Shown here: piece after piece, positions 31,390 through 38,714 of the stretch
Layout of the letters: each line of letters opens with the position of its first letter
How positions within the stretch are numbered: the first letter of the stretch is position 1
Assembly: GCA_030454225.1 (NCBI GenBank)
Contig: JAKDRW010000013.1
Coordinates: 1 to 38,714, forward strand
Direction of reading: 5' to 3'
Length of the DNA stretch: 38,714 nucleotides
Source: Vreelandella subglaciescola
GTDB taxonomy: Bacteria > Pseudomonadota > Gammaproteobacteria > Pseudomonadales > Halomonadaceae
Translations under genes and position numbers: made by a program
The notes under the pieces: model-generated
Told to the model about the DNA's origin: nothing
Database searches by the model: none
Seen by the model: only the letters and a program-made list of their open reading frames with translations

Positions 31390-32850
31390 GTGTCCGACGA
31401 TAAACGCAAGCCCACTACCACCGATGCCGGCATTCCCGTGGCCAGCGACGAGCACTCGCTGACGGTCGGCCCCAACGGGCCCATTGCGCTGCACGATCAC
31501 TACCTGATCGAGCAGATGGCGACCTTCAACCGCGAGCGTATCCCCGAGCGTCAGCCCCACGCCAAGGGCAGCGGCGCCTTTGGCCACTTCGAGGTGACCG
31601 AGGATGTCAGCCGCTATACCAAGGCGGCGGTGTTTCAGCCGGGGATGCAAACCGAGGTGGTGATGCGCTTTTCGACGGTTGCCGGCGAGCGTGGCAGCCC
31701 CGACACCTGGCGCGACCCGCGCGGCTTCTCGATCAAGTTCTACACCAGTGAAGGCAACTACGACATGGTGGGGAACAACACGCCGGTGTTCTTCATCCGC
31801 GACCCGATGAAGTTCCAGCACTTTATCCGCTCGCAAAAGCGCCGCGCCGACAACAACCTGCGCGATAACGACATGCAGTGGGATTTCTGGTCGCTGTCGC
31901 CGGAGTCGGCCCACCAGGTCACCTGGCTGATGGGCGATCGCGGGATTCCCAAAACCTGGCGCCACATGAACGGCTATTCCAGCCACACTTACATGTGGGT
32001 GAACGCCGACGGCGAGAAGTTCTGGGTGAAATACCACTTCAAGACCGATCAGGGCGTCGAGTGCCTGACCCAGGACGAGGCCGACCGGCTGGCCGGCGAA
32101 GACGGCGACTACCACATGCGCGACCTTTACACCTCGATCGCGCGCGGCGACTGCCCGAGCTGGACGCTGCACATGCAGGTCATGCCGTTTGCCGAGGCCG
32201 AGACCTACCGCTTCAACCCGTTCGACCTGACCAAGATCTGGCCCCACGACGACTATCCGCTGATCAAGGTTGGCAAGCTGACCCTGGATACCAACCCCAC
32301 GGATAACCACGCCCAGATCGAGCAGGCGGCGTTCGAGCCCAATAACCTGGTGCCCGGCATCGGCATCAGCCCGGACAAGATGCTGCTGGGACGCGTGTTC
32401 GCCTACGCCGATGCGCACCGCCACCGGCTGGGGGTGAACTACAAGCAGATTCCGGTCAACGCGCCCAAATCGCCGGTCAACAGCTACAGCAAGGACGGCG
32501 CGATGCGCATGCACCCCGTGTCCGATCCGGTGTACGCGCCCAACTCCAAGGGCGGCCCCCAGGCCGACGGCGAGCGCTACCCGACGGATTCCACGTGGGA
32601 ATCCAGCGGCGATATGGTACGCGCCGCCTATACGCTGCGCCGCGATGACGACGACTTTGGCCAGGCCAACGCGTTGGTCAACGAGGTGATGAACGCCGAC
32701 GAGCGCGGCCGGCTGGTGAATAACGTGGTCGGCCACTTGTCCGGCGGTGTCACCGAACCGGTGCTGGAGCGCGCTTTTGAGTACTGGCGCAACGTCGACG
32801 CCGATATCGGCGAGCGTATTGCCCAGGGCGTGCGAGCGAAAAACGCCTAG
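31390..32850 (+). CDS. Monofunctional haem catalase, small-subunit type
   Basis: 486 residues, starting at a GTG behind CAGGAGG; the open frame continues far upstream but without similarity. Catalase motifs are complete: the active-site His in [10 protein letters not shown] (about residue 58), the distal Asn in [11 protein letters not shown] (about 131), and the haem-ligand Tyr in [14 protein letters not shown] (about 341). The residues just before the active His read QP in place of the common VV. It breaks hydrogen peroxide to water and oxygen in the cytoplasm, with no signal peptide. It stands alone with its own terminator. Confidence 0.97.
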   Translation: MSDDKRKPTTTDAGIPVASDEHSLTVGPNGPIALHDHYLIEQMATFNRERIPERQPHAKGSGAFGHFEVTEDVSRYTKAAVFQPGMQTEVVMRFSTVAGERGSPDTWRDPRGFSIKFYTSEGNYDMVGNNTPVFFIRDPMKFQHFIRSQKRRADNNLRDNDMQWDFWSLSPESAHQVTWLMGDRGIPKTWRHMNGYSSHTYMWVNADGEKFWVKYHFKTDQGVECLTQDEADRLAGEDGDYHMRDLYTSIARGDCPSWTLHMQVMPFAEAETYRFNPFDLTKIWPHDDYPLIKVGKLTLDTNPTDNHAQIEQAAFEPNNLVPGIGISPDKMLLGRVFAYADAHRHRLGVNYKQIPVNAPKSPVNSYSKDGAMRMHPVSDPVYAPNSKGGPQADGERYPTDSTWESSGDMVRAAYTLRRDDDDFGQANALVNEVMNADERGRLVNNVVGHLSGGVTEPVLERAFEYWRNVDADIGERIAQGVRAKNA

Positions 32851-32889
32851 CGTACCCTGTGCTTATTGGCTGTAGCTGAAAAGCTGCAC

Positions 32890-32921
32890 AAGCCCGCCCG
32901 CTGCACGCTGGCGGGCTTTTT
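32890..32921 (+). terminator. Rho-independent terminator after catalase
   Basis: AGCCCGCC (32891-32898) pairs with GGCGGGCT (32910-32917) and is followed by a run of T. It lies 40 bp past the catalase stop. Confidence 0.88.
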
Positions 32922-32997
32922 GTGTCGGTACCGTTCTGGTGCGTTTAGTCAGCACGATGTGGTTAATACTCGGGCCGCGGCGCATACTCATAGGCGC

Positions 32998-33003
32998 TAT
33001 AAT
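32998..33003 (+). promoter_or_regulatory. Possible -10 element for the TDT transporter gene
   Basis: A perfect TATAAT about 105 bp before the TDT start. No -35 box is visible at the usual distance, so this is a weak call. The 17-bp repeats begin at the same point and would form the leader. Confidence 0.35.
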
Positions 33004-33081
33004 CAGCGGATGGCTATCATTAACGGATAGTTTTAATCAGCGGATAGTTTTAATCAGCGGACAGTTTTGATCAGCGAATAG
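33001..33081 (+). repeat. Degenerate 17-bp tandem repeats upstream of the TDT transporter
   Basis: AATCAGCGGATAGTTTT at 33035-33051 is followed by a near copy at 33052-33068 and a partial one at 33069-33081. A copy with a four-base deletion precedes it (33022-33034), and 33001-33010 matches the first ten bases. The repeats contain no start codon and have the look of slippage products. Confidence 0.75.
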
Positions 33082-33102
33082 CGCAAGCCAACAGCACAAG
33101 AG

Positions 33103-33144
33103 GGCAGGGTGGAACGTAGTCAAGGCAGGGTGGAACGTAGTCAA
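33103..33144 (+). repeat. 21-bp tandem duplication across the TDT transporter start
   Basis: Two identical 21-bp units (33103-33123 and 33124-33144). Being a multiple of three, the unit keeps frame and gives two copies of the heptad (M/V)ERSQG(R/E) at the N-terminus. Both units contain a GTG behind a G-rich ribosome-like stretch, so the start codon itself is duplicated (33109 and 33130). Confidence 0.85.
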
Positions 33145-34194
33145 GGAGAGGAGCGGCGCTTTTGTCGGGCGTTGGAGGAGCTGTCGCCGGCGTATTTCGG
33201 CATGGTCATGGCCACCGGTATCGTATCGTTGGCGGCGCACTTCATGGGCCGGCCGGTGATCGCCGGCGTTTTGCTGGCGCTCAATCTGGTGGCGTACCCG
33301 CTGCTGTGGGCGCTTTATGCGCTGCGCCTCTGGCGCTTTCCGCGGCGAGTGCTGAGCGATCTGACCAGCCACCAGAGCGCGTCAGGGTTTTTTACCCTGG
33401 TGGCGGCGTCCTGCGTGCTGGGCAGCCAAAGCCTGCTGCTGATGGGCTGGTACCGGTTCGCGCTGGCGCTGTGGGGCGTGGCGCTGGTGCTGTGGCTGGC
33501 GCTGACCTACACCATTTTTACCGCGTTCACGATTAAAGCGGAGAAGCCGGCGTTTGAAAAAAGCATCAGCGGCGGCTGGCTGCTGGCCGTGGTGGCCACC
33601 CAGTCGATTGCGCTGCTGGGCGCGCTGGTGGCGGCCCACATGCCGCCGCTTTACCGGCTGGAAGTGAACTTCCTTGCGCTATCCATGTGGCTATGGGGCG
33701 GCATGCTGTACATCTGGATGATGTCGCTGATTTTTTATCGCTACAGCTTTTTCCATTTTTCGCCGGGCGATCTGGCGCCGCCGTACTGGATCAACATGGG
33801 TGCGATGGCGATTTCGACGCTGGCCGGCGCGCAGCTTATCCTTAACGCCCCGGACGCGCCGTTTCTGCTCTCGCTGCGCCCGTTTCTCAAGGGCTTTACC
33901 GTGTTTTACTGGGCCACCGGCACCTGGTGGATTCCCATGCTGCTGATTCTGGCGGTGTGGCGCTACGTTTATAAACGTTTTCCGCTGCGCTACGACCCGC
34001 TTTACTGGGGCGCGGTGTTTCCGCTGGGCATGTATGCGGCCAGCACCCATAATATGCAGCGCGCGCTTGCCATGCCGTTTCTGGATACGCTGGCCACGGT
34101 GTTTTTATACGTTGCCCTGACCGCCTGGGCGGTCACGTTTTACGGGCTGTGCCAGCGCATTATCAGAATGCTGGCGCGCTGCGCTGACCGTTAG
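33109..34194 (+). CDS. TDT family transporter (TehA/SLAC1-like)
   Basis: 361 residues with about ten membrane spans. The family opening ELSPAYFGMVMATGIVSL (residues 24-41) and the later WINMGAMAISTLAG and YWATGTWWIP segments mark the tellurite-resistance/dicarboxylate (TDT) family, which includes C4-dicarboxylate carriers, SLAC1 anion channels and sulfite exporters. The substrate cannot be told. The start is GTG 33109 or, after one 21-bp repeat unit, GTG 33130. LysE-type export gene follows 12 bp after, so they are probably cotranscribed. Confidence 0.9.
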   Translation: MERSQGRVERSQGEERRFCRALEELSPAYFGMVMATGIVSLAAHFMGRPVIAGVLLALNLVAYPLLWALYALRLWRFPRRVLSDLTSHQSASGFFTLVAASCVLGSQSLLLMGWYRFALALWGVALVLWLALTYTIFTAFTIKAEKPAFEKSISGGWLLAVVATQSIALLGALVAAHMPPLYRLEVNFLALSMWLWGGMLYIWMMSLIFYRYSFFHFSPGDLAPPYWINMGAMAISTLAGAQLILNAPDAPFLLSLRPFLKGFTVFYWATGTWWIPMLLILAVWRYVYKRFPLRYDPLYWGAVFPLGMYAASTHNMQRALAMPFLDTLATVFLYVALTAWAVTFYGLCQRIIRMLARCADR

Positions 34195-34206
34195 CAGGAG
34201 CCAAAT

Positions 34207-34824
34207 ATGCCGCTGTCGCTGTGGCTGTCGCTGGCCGCGATTTGTGCCGCCGGGGCGATGTCGCCCGGGCCCAGCCTTGCGCTGGTGCTGCGCCATACGC
34301 TGGGCGGCGGGCGCCTGCCGGGGGTAACCGCGGGGCTTTTTCATGCGCTGGGGGTCGGGTTTTATGCGCTGTTGACGGTGCTGGGGCTGGGCGCGCTGAC
34401 GGCGCGTTTTCCGCTGGCATTTGAGGCCATTACCGTGGCCGGTGCCGGGTATCTGGCGTGGCTTGGCGTCAAGGCGCTGGGGGCCGGCAAGGCCGACGCG
34501 TTGACGCCAGGCGCGGTAGTAACCACGCGGCGTCAGGCCGCGCGGGAGGGCGTGCTGGTGGCGCTTGCCAACCCCAAGCTGATCCTGTTTTTCGTGGCGC
34601 TGTTGAGCCAGTTTGTCAGCCCCGGGATGAGCGCTGCCGCCCGCGCTATCATTGTGGTCACGGCCATGCTGATCGACGCCGGCTGGTATGTGCTGGTGGC
34701 CGTGGCGCTGTCGCAGTCCCGCGTGCTTGACTGGCTGCGGGCGCGGGCGCACTGGATCAACCGCGTCACCGGGGTGATGCTGATCGGGCTTGCGCTGCGC
34801 GTGGCGTGGGGGCTCGTGGCCTGA
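34207..34824 (+). CDS. LysE/RhtB family amino-acid exporter
   Basis: 205 residues with five to six membrane spans. The family start AAICAAGAMSPGPSLALVLRHTLGGG (cited for its MSPGPS core, about residues 17-22) and the ANPKLILFFVALLSQF segment are diagnostic of LysE/RhtB translocators. They export amino acids such as lysine, threonine or homoserine lactone across the inner membrane. The ribosome site AGGAG precedes the ATG. Only 12 bp separates it from the TDT gene. Confidence 0.93.
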   Translation: MPLSLWLSLAAICAAGAMSPGPSLALVLRHTLGGGRLPGVTAGLFHALGVGFYALLTVLGLGALTARFPLAFEAITVAGAGYLAWLGVKALGAGKADALTPGAVVTTRRQAAREGVLVALANPKLILFFVALLSQFVSPGMSAAARAIIVVTAMLIDAGWYVLVAVALSQSRVLDWLRARAHWINRVTGVMLIGLALRVAWGLVA

Positions 34825-34913
34825 TGTGCAGGGCGCTGCCAAGGCCTACTATAGTAAGAGTGACAAGCGTAAGGACATCAAACGACAGGGTTGAGTGAGC
34901 GTGCAGGTGTGCT

Positions 34914-35399
34914 ATGAATTTTTATCAACAGGAGTGCCAGACTCACCAGGGGCAGCCGTTTAACCTGCGCGCCTTGCAGGGGCAGGTGCTGCTGGTGGTC
35001 AACGTGGCCAGCCGCTGCGGCTTTACGCCTCAGCTGGAAACGCTGGAAGAGTGTTACCAACGCTACCGCGAACGCGGCTTTACCGTACTCGGGTTTCCGT
35101 GCAATCAGTTTGGCCGGCAGGCGCGGGAAGATGCCGCAGCGTTCTGTGCCTTTGGCGAGCGCGCTTATGGCGTTACGTTTCCGCTGCTGGAGAAGGTCAG
35201 AGTCAACGGTGCGGCGACCCACCCGCTGTTTGCCAGCCTCAAGCGCGAAGCCCCCGGCGTGCTGGGCACCCGGATGATCAAATGGAATTTCACCAAGTTT
35301 CTGGTGGGGCGCGATGGCCGCGTCATCGGGCGGTTCGCGCCCCGCGAGGAGGGCACAGCGCTGCGTCTGGCGATCGAAAACGCGCTGGACGAACGCTGA
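34914..35399 (+). CDS. Glutathione peroxidase, cysteine type
   Basis: 161 residues, no signal peptide. The catalytic residues are Cys35 in ASRCGFTPQ, Gln65 in FPCNQFG, and Trp124 with Asn125 in IKWNFTKF, the full glutathione/thioredoxin peroxidase tetrad with Cys in place of selenocysteine. It reduces hydrogen and organic peroxides, likely with thioredoxin or glutathione. The ribosome site is poor (AGGT), suggesting modest translation. Catalase and MsrA in the same window share the oxidative-stress theme but not an operon. Confidence 0.95.
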   Translation: MNFYQQECQTHQGQPFNLRALQGQVLLVVNVASRCGFTPQLETLEECYQRYRERGFTVLGFPCNQFGRQAREDAAAFCAFGERAYGVTFPLLEKVRVNGAATHPLFASLKREAPGVLGTRMIKWNFTKFLVGRDGRVIGRFAPREEGTALRLAIENALDER

Positions 35400-35433
35400 A
35401 ACAGCGCGGTAAAAAAGGCGGCTTGCAGTAGGC

Positions 35434-35820
35434 TTAGTCCTGCTGCTCACGGGCGACCACCAGCCGGTTCATCAGGTCCTGCCAGCGGTGGCGCACCATC
35501 ATGGTGGCAAGCCCCGAAAACAGCGCCCAGCTTTTTCGTCGCCAGCCTTTCAGGCGCAAATTGTGGCCTACCAGCTGCTGCATCAGCCGGCGGTTGTCAA
35601 ACTGGCGCCATTCGCTGGCGATAGAAAGCTGGTGGCGGGTCATCACCGGTGCCAGCTCCAGGCGAAAGATCCATTCAAGCTCATTAAGCGTCAACGCGTA
35701 GCGTTCGATGGTCTCGACCATGACGGCGTAGTCGCTTTCGCGGGGTTCGCGCTCAAGCCATAGCGGCGTCAAGGCAAGCCACAGCTCGCCACGTTCATCG
35801 ACTAATTGCTGTGCGTTCAT
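35434..35820 (-). CDS. Unrecognised 128-residue protein
   Basis: No family recognised with confidence. The protein is soluble, rich in Leu, Arg and Trp, and appears mostly helical (YAVMVETIERYALTLNELEWIFR). The C-terminal half is basic (a LKGWRRKSWALF stretch). GAGG stands 5 bases before the ATG, and the codon pattern fits the surroundings. It converges on the glutathione peroxidase gene and is divergent from fabV. Confidence 0.7.
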   Translation of the reverse strand: MNAQQLVDERGELWLALTPLWLEREPRESDYAVMVETIERYALTLNELEWIFRLELAPVMTRHQLSIASEWRQFDNRRLMQQLVGHNLRLKGWRRKSWALFSGLATMMVRHRWQDLMNRLVVAREQQD

Positions 35821-35957
35821 ACGCGCCTCAAGGCCCGTCGCGTCGGACAGGCGTCAAAAATACGGGATACCATAGCGTGTCTGCCGGCCATTATCGCGGC
35901 GCGCACGCCTGCGGGGCAAGGGCGCTGCGTTTTGACATAGCCGGTGGCGGACAAAAG

Positions 35958-35986
35958 CGGACAGCGTGCGGTAAGGCCGCTAGAAT
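35958..35986 (+). promoter_or_regulatory. Possible promoter of fabV
   Basis: CGGACA (35958-35963), a 17-bp spacer and TAGAAT (35981-35986), four and five of six matches to consensus. It would give a leader of about 60 bases before the GTG start. Confidence 0.35.
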
Positions 35987-36051
35987 GGCGTTACCGGCTA
36001 TGGGCCAACTTTCATCTGCTTTATGAATGACTTGAACAGCGAGGTTTTGAC

Positions 36052-37260
36052 GTGGTTATTAACCCCAAGGTACGCGGTTTTATCTGCACGACGGCCCATC
36101 CGCAGGGCTGCGAGCAAAACGTGCGCGAGCAAATTGAAGCGACCCGCGTGCGCGGGCTGGATAAAAGTCAGGGCCCCAAAAAAGTGCTGGTGATCGGCGC
36201 GTCGAGCGGCTACGGCCTGGCGGCGCGGATTACCGCGGCGTTTGGCTACGGCGCCGATACCCTGGGCGTGTTTTTTGAAAAGCCGGGCAGCGAAAAGCGC
36301 CCGGGCACCGCCGGCTGGTACAACTCGGCGGCGTTTGACAAATTTGCCAAGCAGGCAGGGCTTTACAGCAACGCCATCAACGGCGACGCCTTTTCCCACG
36401 CTGCGCGCGAGAAGGCCATCGAGCTGATCAAGCGCGATATGGGCGAAATCGACCTGGTGGTGTATTCGCTGGCGTCTCCGGTGCGCAAGCTGCCCGATAG
36501 CGGCGAGCTCAAGCGTTCGGCGCTCAAGCCGATTGGCGAGACCTACCGCGCCACCGCCATCGATACCAATAAGGACGCGATTATCAAAGCCGAAGTCGAG
36601 CCGGCCACCCAGCAGGAAATCGACGACACCGTCGAGGTGATGGGTGGCGCAGACTGGGAGCTGTGGATGGAGGCGCTGGATAGCGCCGGCGTGCTGGCCA
36701 AAGGCGCCAAAAGCGTAGCCTTCAGCTACATCGGTACCGAAATCACCTGGCCGATTTACTGGCATGGGGCGCTGGGCAAAGCCAAGGAAGATTTGGATCG
36801 CGCCGCCGCCGAGATCGACAAACGCCTGGCGCAAAGCGGCGGCGGCGCCAACGTCGCGGTGCTCAAGTCGGTGGTCACCCAGGCAAGCGCCGCGATTCCG
36901 GTGATGCCGCTCTACATCGCCATGGTGTATCTCACCATGAAAGAGAAAGGGCTGCACGAAGGCACCATTGACCAGCTCAACCGCCTGTTTGGTGAGCGTC
37001 TTTACGCCGCCGATAAAAAGGCGGGTATAGCCACCGATGACGTTGGCCGCCTGCGTCTGGACGACTGGGAGCTGCGCGACGACGTCCAGCAGGCGTGTAA
37101 AGCGCTGTGGCCGAAAGTCACGACCGAGAACCTTTTTGAGCTCACCGACTACGCCGGCTATAAGCACGAATTTTTGAAGCTGTTCGGCTTTGAGCGCGAC
37201 GACGTCGATTACGCCGCCGACGTCAGCCCAGTGGCGGAATTTGACGTGGTGGGTCTATAG
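36052..37260 (+). CDS. fabV: Enoyl-ACP/CoA reductase FabV (NADH)
   Basis: 402 residues, the normal length. The start [20 protein letters not shown], the nucleotide-binding [12 protein letters not shown] near residue 47 and the FabV active-site pattern Tyr-x8-Lys ([10 protein letters not shown], near residue 235) are all present. It catalyses the last step of fatty-acid elongation in the cytoplasm and is known to be triclosan-insensitive. Initiation is at GTG with a GAGG about 10 bases upstream. No other fab gene lies nearby. Confidence 0.97.
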   Translation: MVINPKVRGFICTTAHPQGCEQNVREQIEATRVRGLDKSQGPKKVLVIGASSGYGLAARITAAFGYGADTLGVFFEKPGSEKRPGTAGWYNSAAFDKFAKQAGLYSNAINGDAFSHAAREKAIELIKRDMGEIDLVVYSLASPVRKLPDSGELKRSALKPIGETYRATAIDTNKDAIIKAEVEPATQQEIDDTVEVMGGADWELWMEALDSAGVLAKGAKSVAFSYIGTEITWPIYWHGALGKAKEDLDRAAAEIDKRLAQSGGGANVAVLKSVVTQASAAIPVMPLYIAMVYLTMKEKGLHEGTIDQLNRLFGERLYAADKKAGIATDDVGRLRLDDWELRDDVQQACKALWPKVTTENLFELTDYAGYKHEFLKLFGFERDDVDYAADVSPVAEFDVVGL

Positions 37261-37370
37261 TAAAGGTATCGCGTGGGCCGCAGGCTCGCTTGCTATCAAG
37301 GCTTGGCAAGATGCTGTAGGGCCACGTTAGGCCTAGAGCCAGTGCGAGCAACACGGCACCAGGAGGGCGC

Positions 37371-37577
37371 ATGGATACCAAAGAGAGCAAGACCCCGGAA
37401 GAGAAACGAGAGCTGGTTAAAGACCAGTGCGACCCGGAGAACAGCATGGACTCCCATCCCGAAGAGCAGCCCGAGGCGCAGCGCTCCGACAGCGGGATGT
37501 ACAAGCTGCTTCCCGTGGCGGCCGTTATCGCCATCGTGCTGCTTCTCGCTTTCTGGTTTTTGGGTTTCGCCCGCTAG
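37371..37577 (+). CDS. Small single-span membrane protein
   Basis: 68 residues with a clear AGGAGG ribosome site (37361-37366). The first 42 residues are highly charged and polar, with many Glu, Lys, Ser and Pro; one membrane helix (LLPVAAVIAIVLLLAFWFLGF) closes the protein. It has the shape of a tail-anchored protein with the polar part in the cytoplasm. No function can be read. A hairpin terminator follows. Confidence 0.75.
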   Translation: MDTKESKTPEEKRELVKDQCDPENSMDSHPEEQPEAQRSDSGMYKLLPVAAVIAIVLLLAFWFLGFAR

Positions 37578-37597
37578 GTCAGGCATAGTTCTCACTC

Positions 37598-37634
37598 CGC
37601 CCCGCACCGGCCGCTGGCCGGCGCGGGGCGTTTA
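37598..37634 (+). terminator. Probable terminator after the small membrane protein
   Basis: CGCCCCGC and GCGGGGCG form the outer stem and CCGGCC/GGCCGG an inner one, followed by a short TTTA. The stem is very stable but the T-run is weak. Confidence 0.6.
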
Positions 37635-37712
37635 TATGGCGCCAGCGGGGCGCCCTGTCTTCGGCGGTTAAATTGCGTAAGATGGGACTTTGCCCAGCCT
37701 AAGCGACGCGCC

Positions 37713-38690
37713 ATGCCTGAACGTCATCCCGTTTGTTTACCTGCTGATACCCAGCGTCGGGTGGCGTTTTTGCTGCTGCCGGGGTTTTCGCTGCTGGCGC
37801 ACGCCTGCGCGCTTGAGCCGCTGCACATGGCCAACCAGCTAAGCGGGCGGATGCTTTATGCCACGCAAACGTTGGGGCTCGACGAGGCCCCGGTGCGGAG
37901 CGCCGGCCAGCTGGAGCTGGGCGCGCCGCAGGGGCTTGACGTGCGGCGGGGCAAGATCGACCTGCTGCTGGTGTGCGCGCCCACGCCGCTTTCCTACCCG
38001 CTTCCCCCACGGCTGAACGACTGGCTGCGGCAACTACGCAGCCGCCGCGTGATGCTGGGCGGCATTGCCGGAGGCACCGAAGTGCTGGCGCGCTGCGGGC
38101 TGCTGGAAGGCTACCGGGCGACGCTGCCGTGGCCGCGCTTTGAAGCGTTTGCTCAGGCCTACCCGCAGGTAGCGCTGTCGCGACAGCTTTACGAGCTTGA
38201 CCGCGACCGGCTGACTTGCGGCGCGGGCACCGCGGCGCTCGACATGGTGCTGATGCTGATTACCCGCCAGCACGGCCCGCGGTTGGCCGAGCAGGTCTCC
38301 GAGCATTTGTCCTGCGAGCGCATTCGGCCGGCCGACGAGCGGCAGCACGTACCGCTGAAAAACCGCCTCAATCACGCCCCGCAAAGCCTGCTCGACGCCG
38401 TTGCGCTGATGGAAGCCAACGTCGAAGAGCCGCTTTCCACCCTTGAGCTTTCCGAGCACCTGGGGATTTCGCGCCGCCAGCTCGAGCGTTTGTTCAAAAA
38501 GCATTTGCAGGCGGTGCCCAGCCGCTATTATCTGGACCTGCGCCTGCAGCAGGCGCGCCGGCTGCTGCGCAAAAGCGACCGCCCGGTGGGCGATATCGCT
38601 TTCGCCACCGGATTTTCTTCGGGCGCGCATTTTTCCACCGCGTACCGCAATCACTTTGGCATTGCCCCGCGCGAAGAGCGGCTGAGCTAG
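37713..38690 (+). CDS. GlxA-family transcriptional regulator (DJ-1/PfpI plus AraC domains)
   Basis: 325 residues. The N-terminal class I glutamine-amidotransferase-like (DJ-1/PfpI) domain spans about 15-185 and starts RRVAFLLLPGFSLLAHACALEPL. The AraC-type double helix-turn-helix covers about 228-322, with TLELSEHLGISRRQLERLFK and the conserved PVGDIAFATGFSSGAHFSTAYRNHFG region. At the sensor elbow the usual Cys or Asp position reads IAGGTEVLA, so no catalytic Cys is evident, as in related regulators such as GbdR and ArgR of Pseudomonas. The effector is unknown; glycine betaine or amino-acid catabolism are reasonable guesses in a halophile but not supported by neighbours. Confidence 0.92.
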   Translation: MPERHPVCLPADTQRRVAFLLLPGFSLLAHACALEPLHMANQLSGRMLYATQTLGLDEAPVRSAGQLELGAPQGLDVRRGKIDLLLVCAPTPLSYPLPPRLNDWLRQLRSRRVMLGGIAGGTEVLARCGLLEGYRATLPWPRFEAFAQAYPQVALSRQLYELDRDRLTCGAGTAALDMVLMLITRQHGPRLAEQVSEHLSCERIRPADERQHVPLKNRLNHAPQSLLDAVALMEANVEEPLSTLELSEHLGISRRQLERLFKKHLQAVPSRYYLDLRLQQARRLLRKSDRPVGDIAFATGFSSGAHFSTAYRNHFGIAPREERLS

Positions 38691-38714
38691 CGCCGGGAAG
38701 CCGGGCGCGGTTTT

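Noticed and set aside
31375-32736. 453-codon open frame antisense to catalase
   Set aside because: Its protein is low-complexity in His, Val, Gly and Arg, has no family marks and mirrors a clear catalase gene. It is a GC-rich shadow frame.
34850-34855. TATAGT as a -10 box for the glutathione peroxidase gene
   Set aside because: No matching -35 sequence at a usable distance.
1-38714. CRISPR arrays, tRNA or rRNA genes, insertion sequences, prophage
   Set aside because: No regularly spaced repeats, cloverleaf sequences, transposase or phage structural genes were seen on either strand.

Overview
This is a GC-rich gammaproteobacterial chromosome segment, most likely from a halophile of the Halomonas/Halomonadaceae type. 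That placement is inferred from the protein families and base composition and is not proven by any marker here. Genes are dense on both strands with no prophage, insertion sequence, CRISPR array or tRNA. I find about 34 protein genes; the first is cut by the left edge.

Left third (1-12.5 kb). A CstA-type transporter end, a small protein ending in Cys-Cys and a cysteine-free ArsA/Get3-like ATPase form one operon. Facing it is a membrane-anchored, FMN-binding glutamate-synthase-like enzyme. A YeiH-type exporter is divergent from a LysR regulator; between them lie a 32-bp dyad and four 14-bp repeats that form a chain of overlapping five-codon mini-ORFs running into the regulator's start codon. 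Next come a CDP-alcohol phosphotransferase, the repair nuclease pair sbcD-sbcC, pgpA and an exported MsrA.

Middle (12.5-27 kb). A cold-shock protein with a long leader and a strong terminator, an SLC13 permease with RCK_C domains, an esterase plus a YihY/BrkB membrane protein, a PIN-PhoH ATPase, a CDF-like protein lacking half of its expected metal ligands, ybaK, dbpA, a RIO kinase, an ABC exporter, an unrecognised 385-aa protein upstream of an MscS channel, and a YebC/YeeN-type protein.

Thiamine locus (27.1-31.3 kb). This is the most interesting part. Two TPP riboswitches point inward from either end. The left one controls an SDR oxidoreductase and an NtaA/DszA-type flavin monooxygenase that are translationally coupled. 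The right one, on the other strand, controls a sodium:solute symporter. The two units converge on a REP-like inverted pair. The arrangement suggests uptake plus oxidative processing of thiamine or a thiamine fragment, switched off by TPP. The substrate is not known from sequence.

Right end (31.3-38.7 kb). Catalase, a TDT-family carrier preceded by two sets of short tandem repeats, a LysE-type exporter, glutathione peroxidase, an unknown 128-aa protein, the enoyl reductase FabV, a small single-span membrane protein, and a GlxA/AraC-type regulator.
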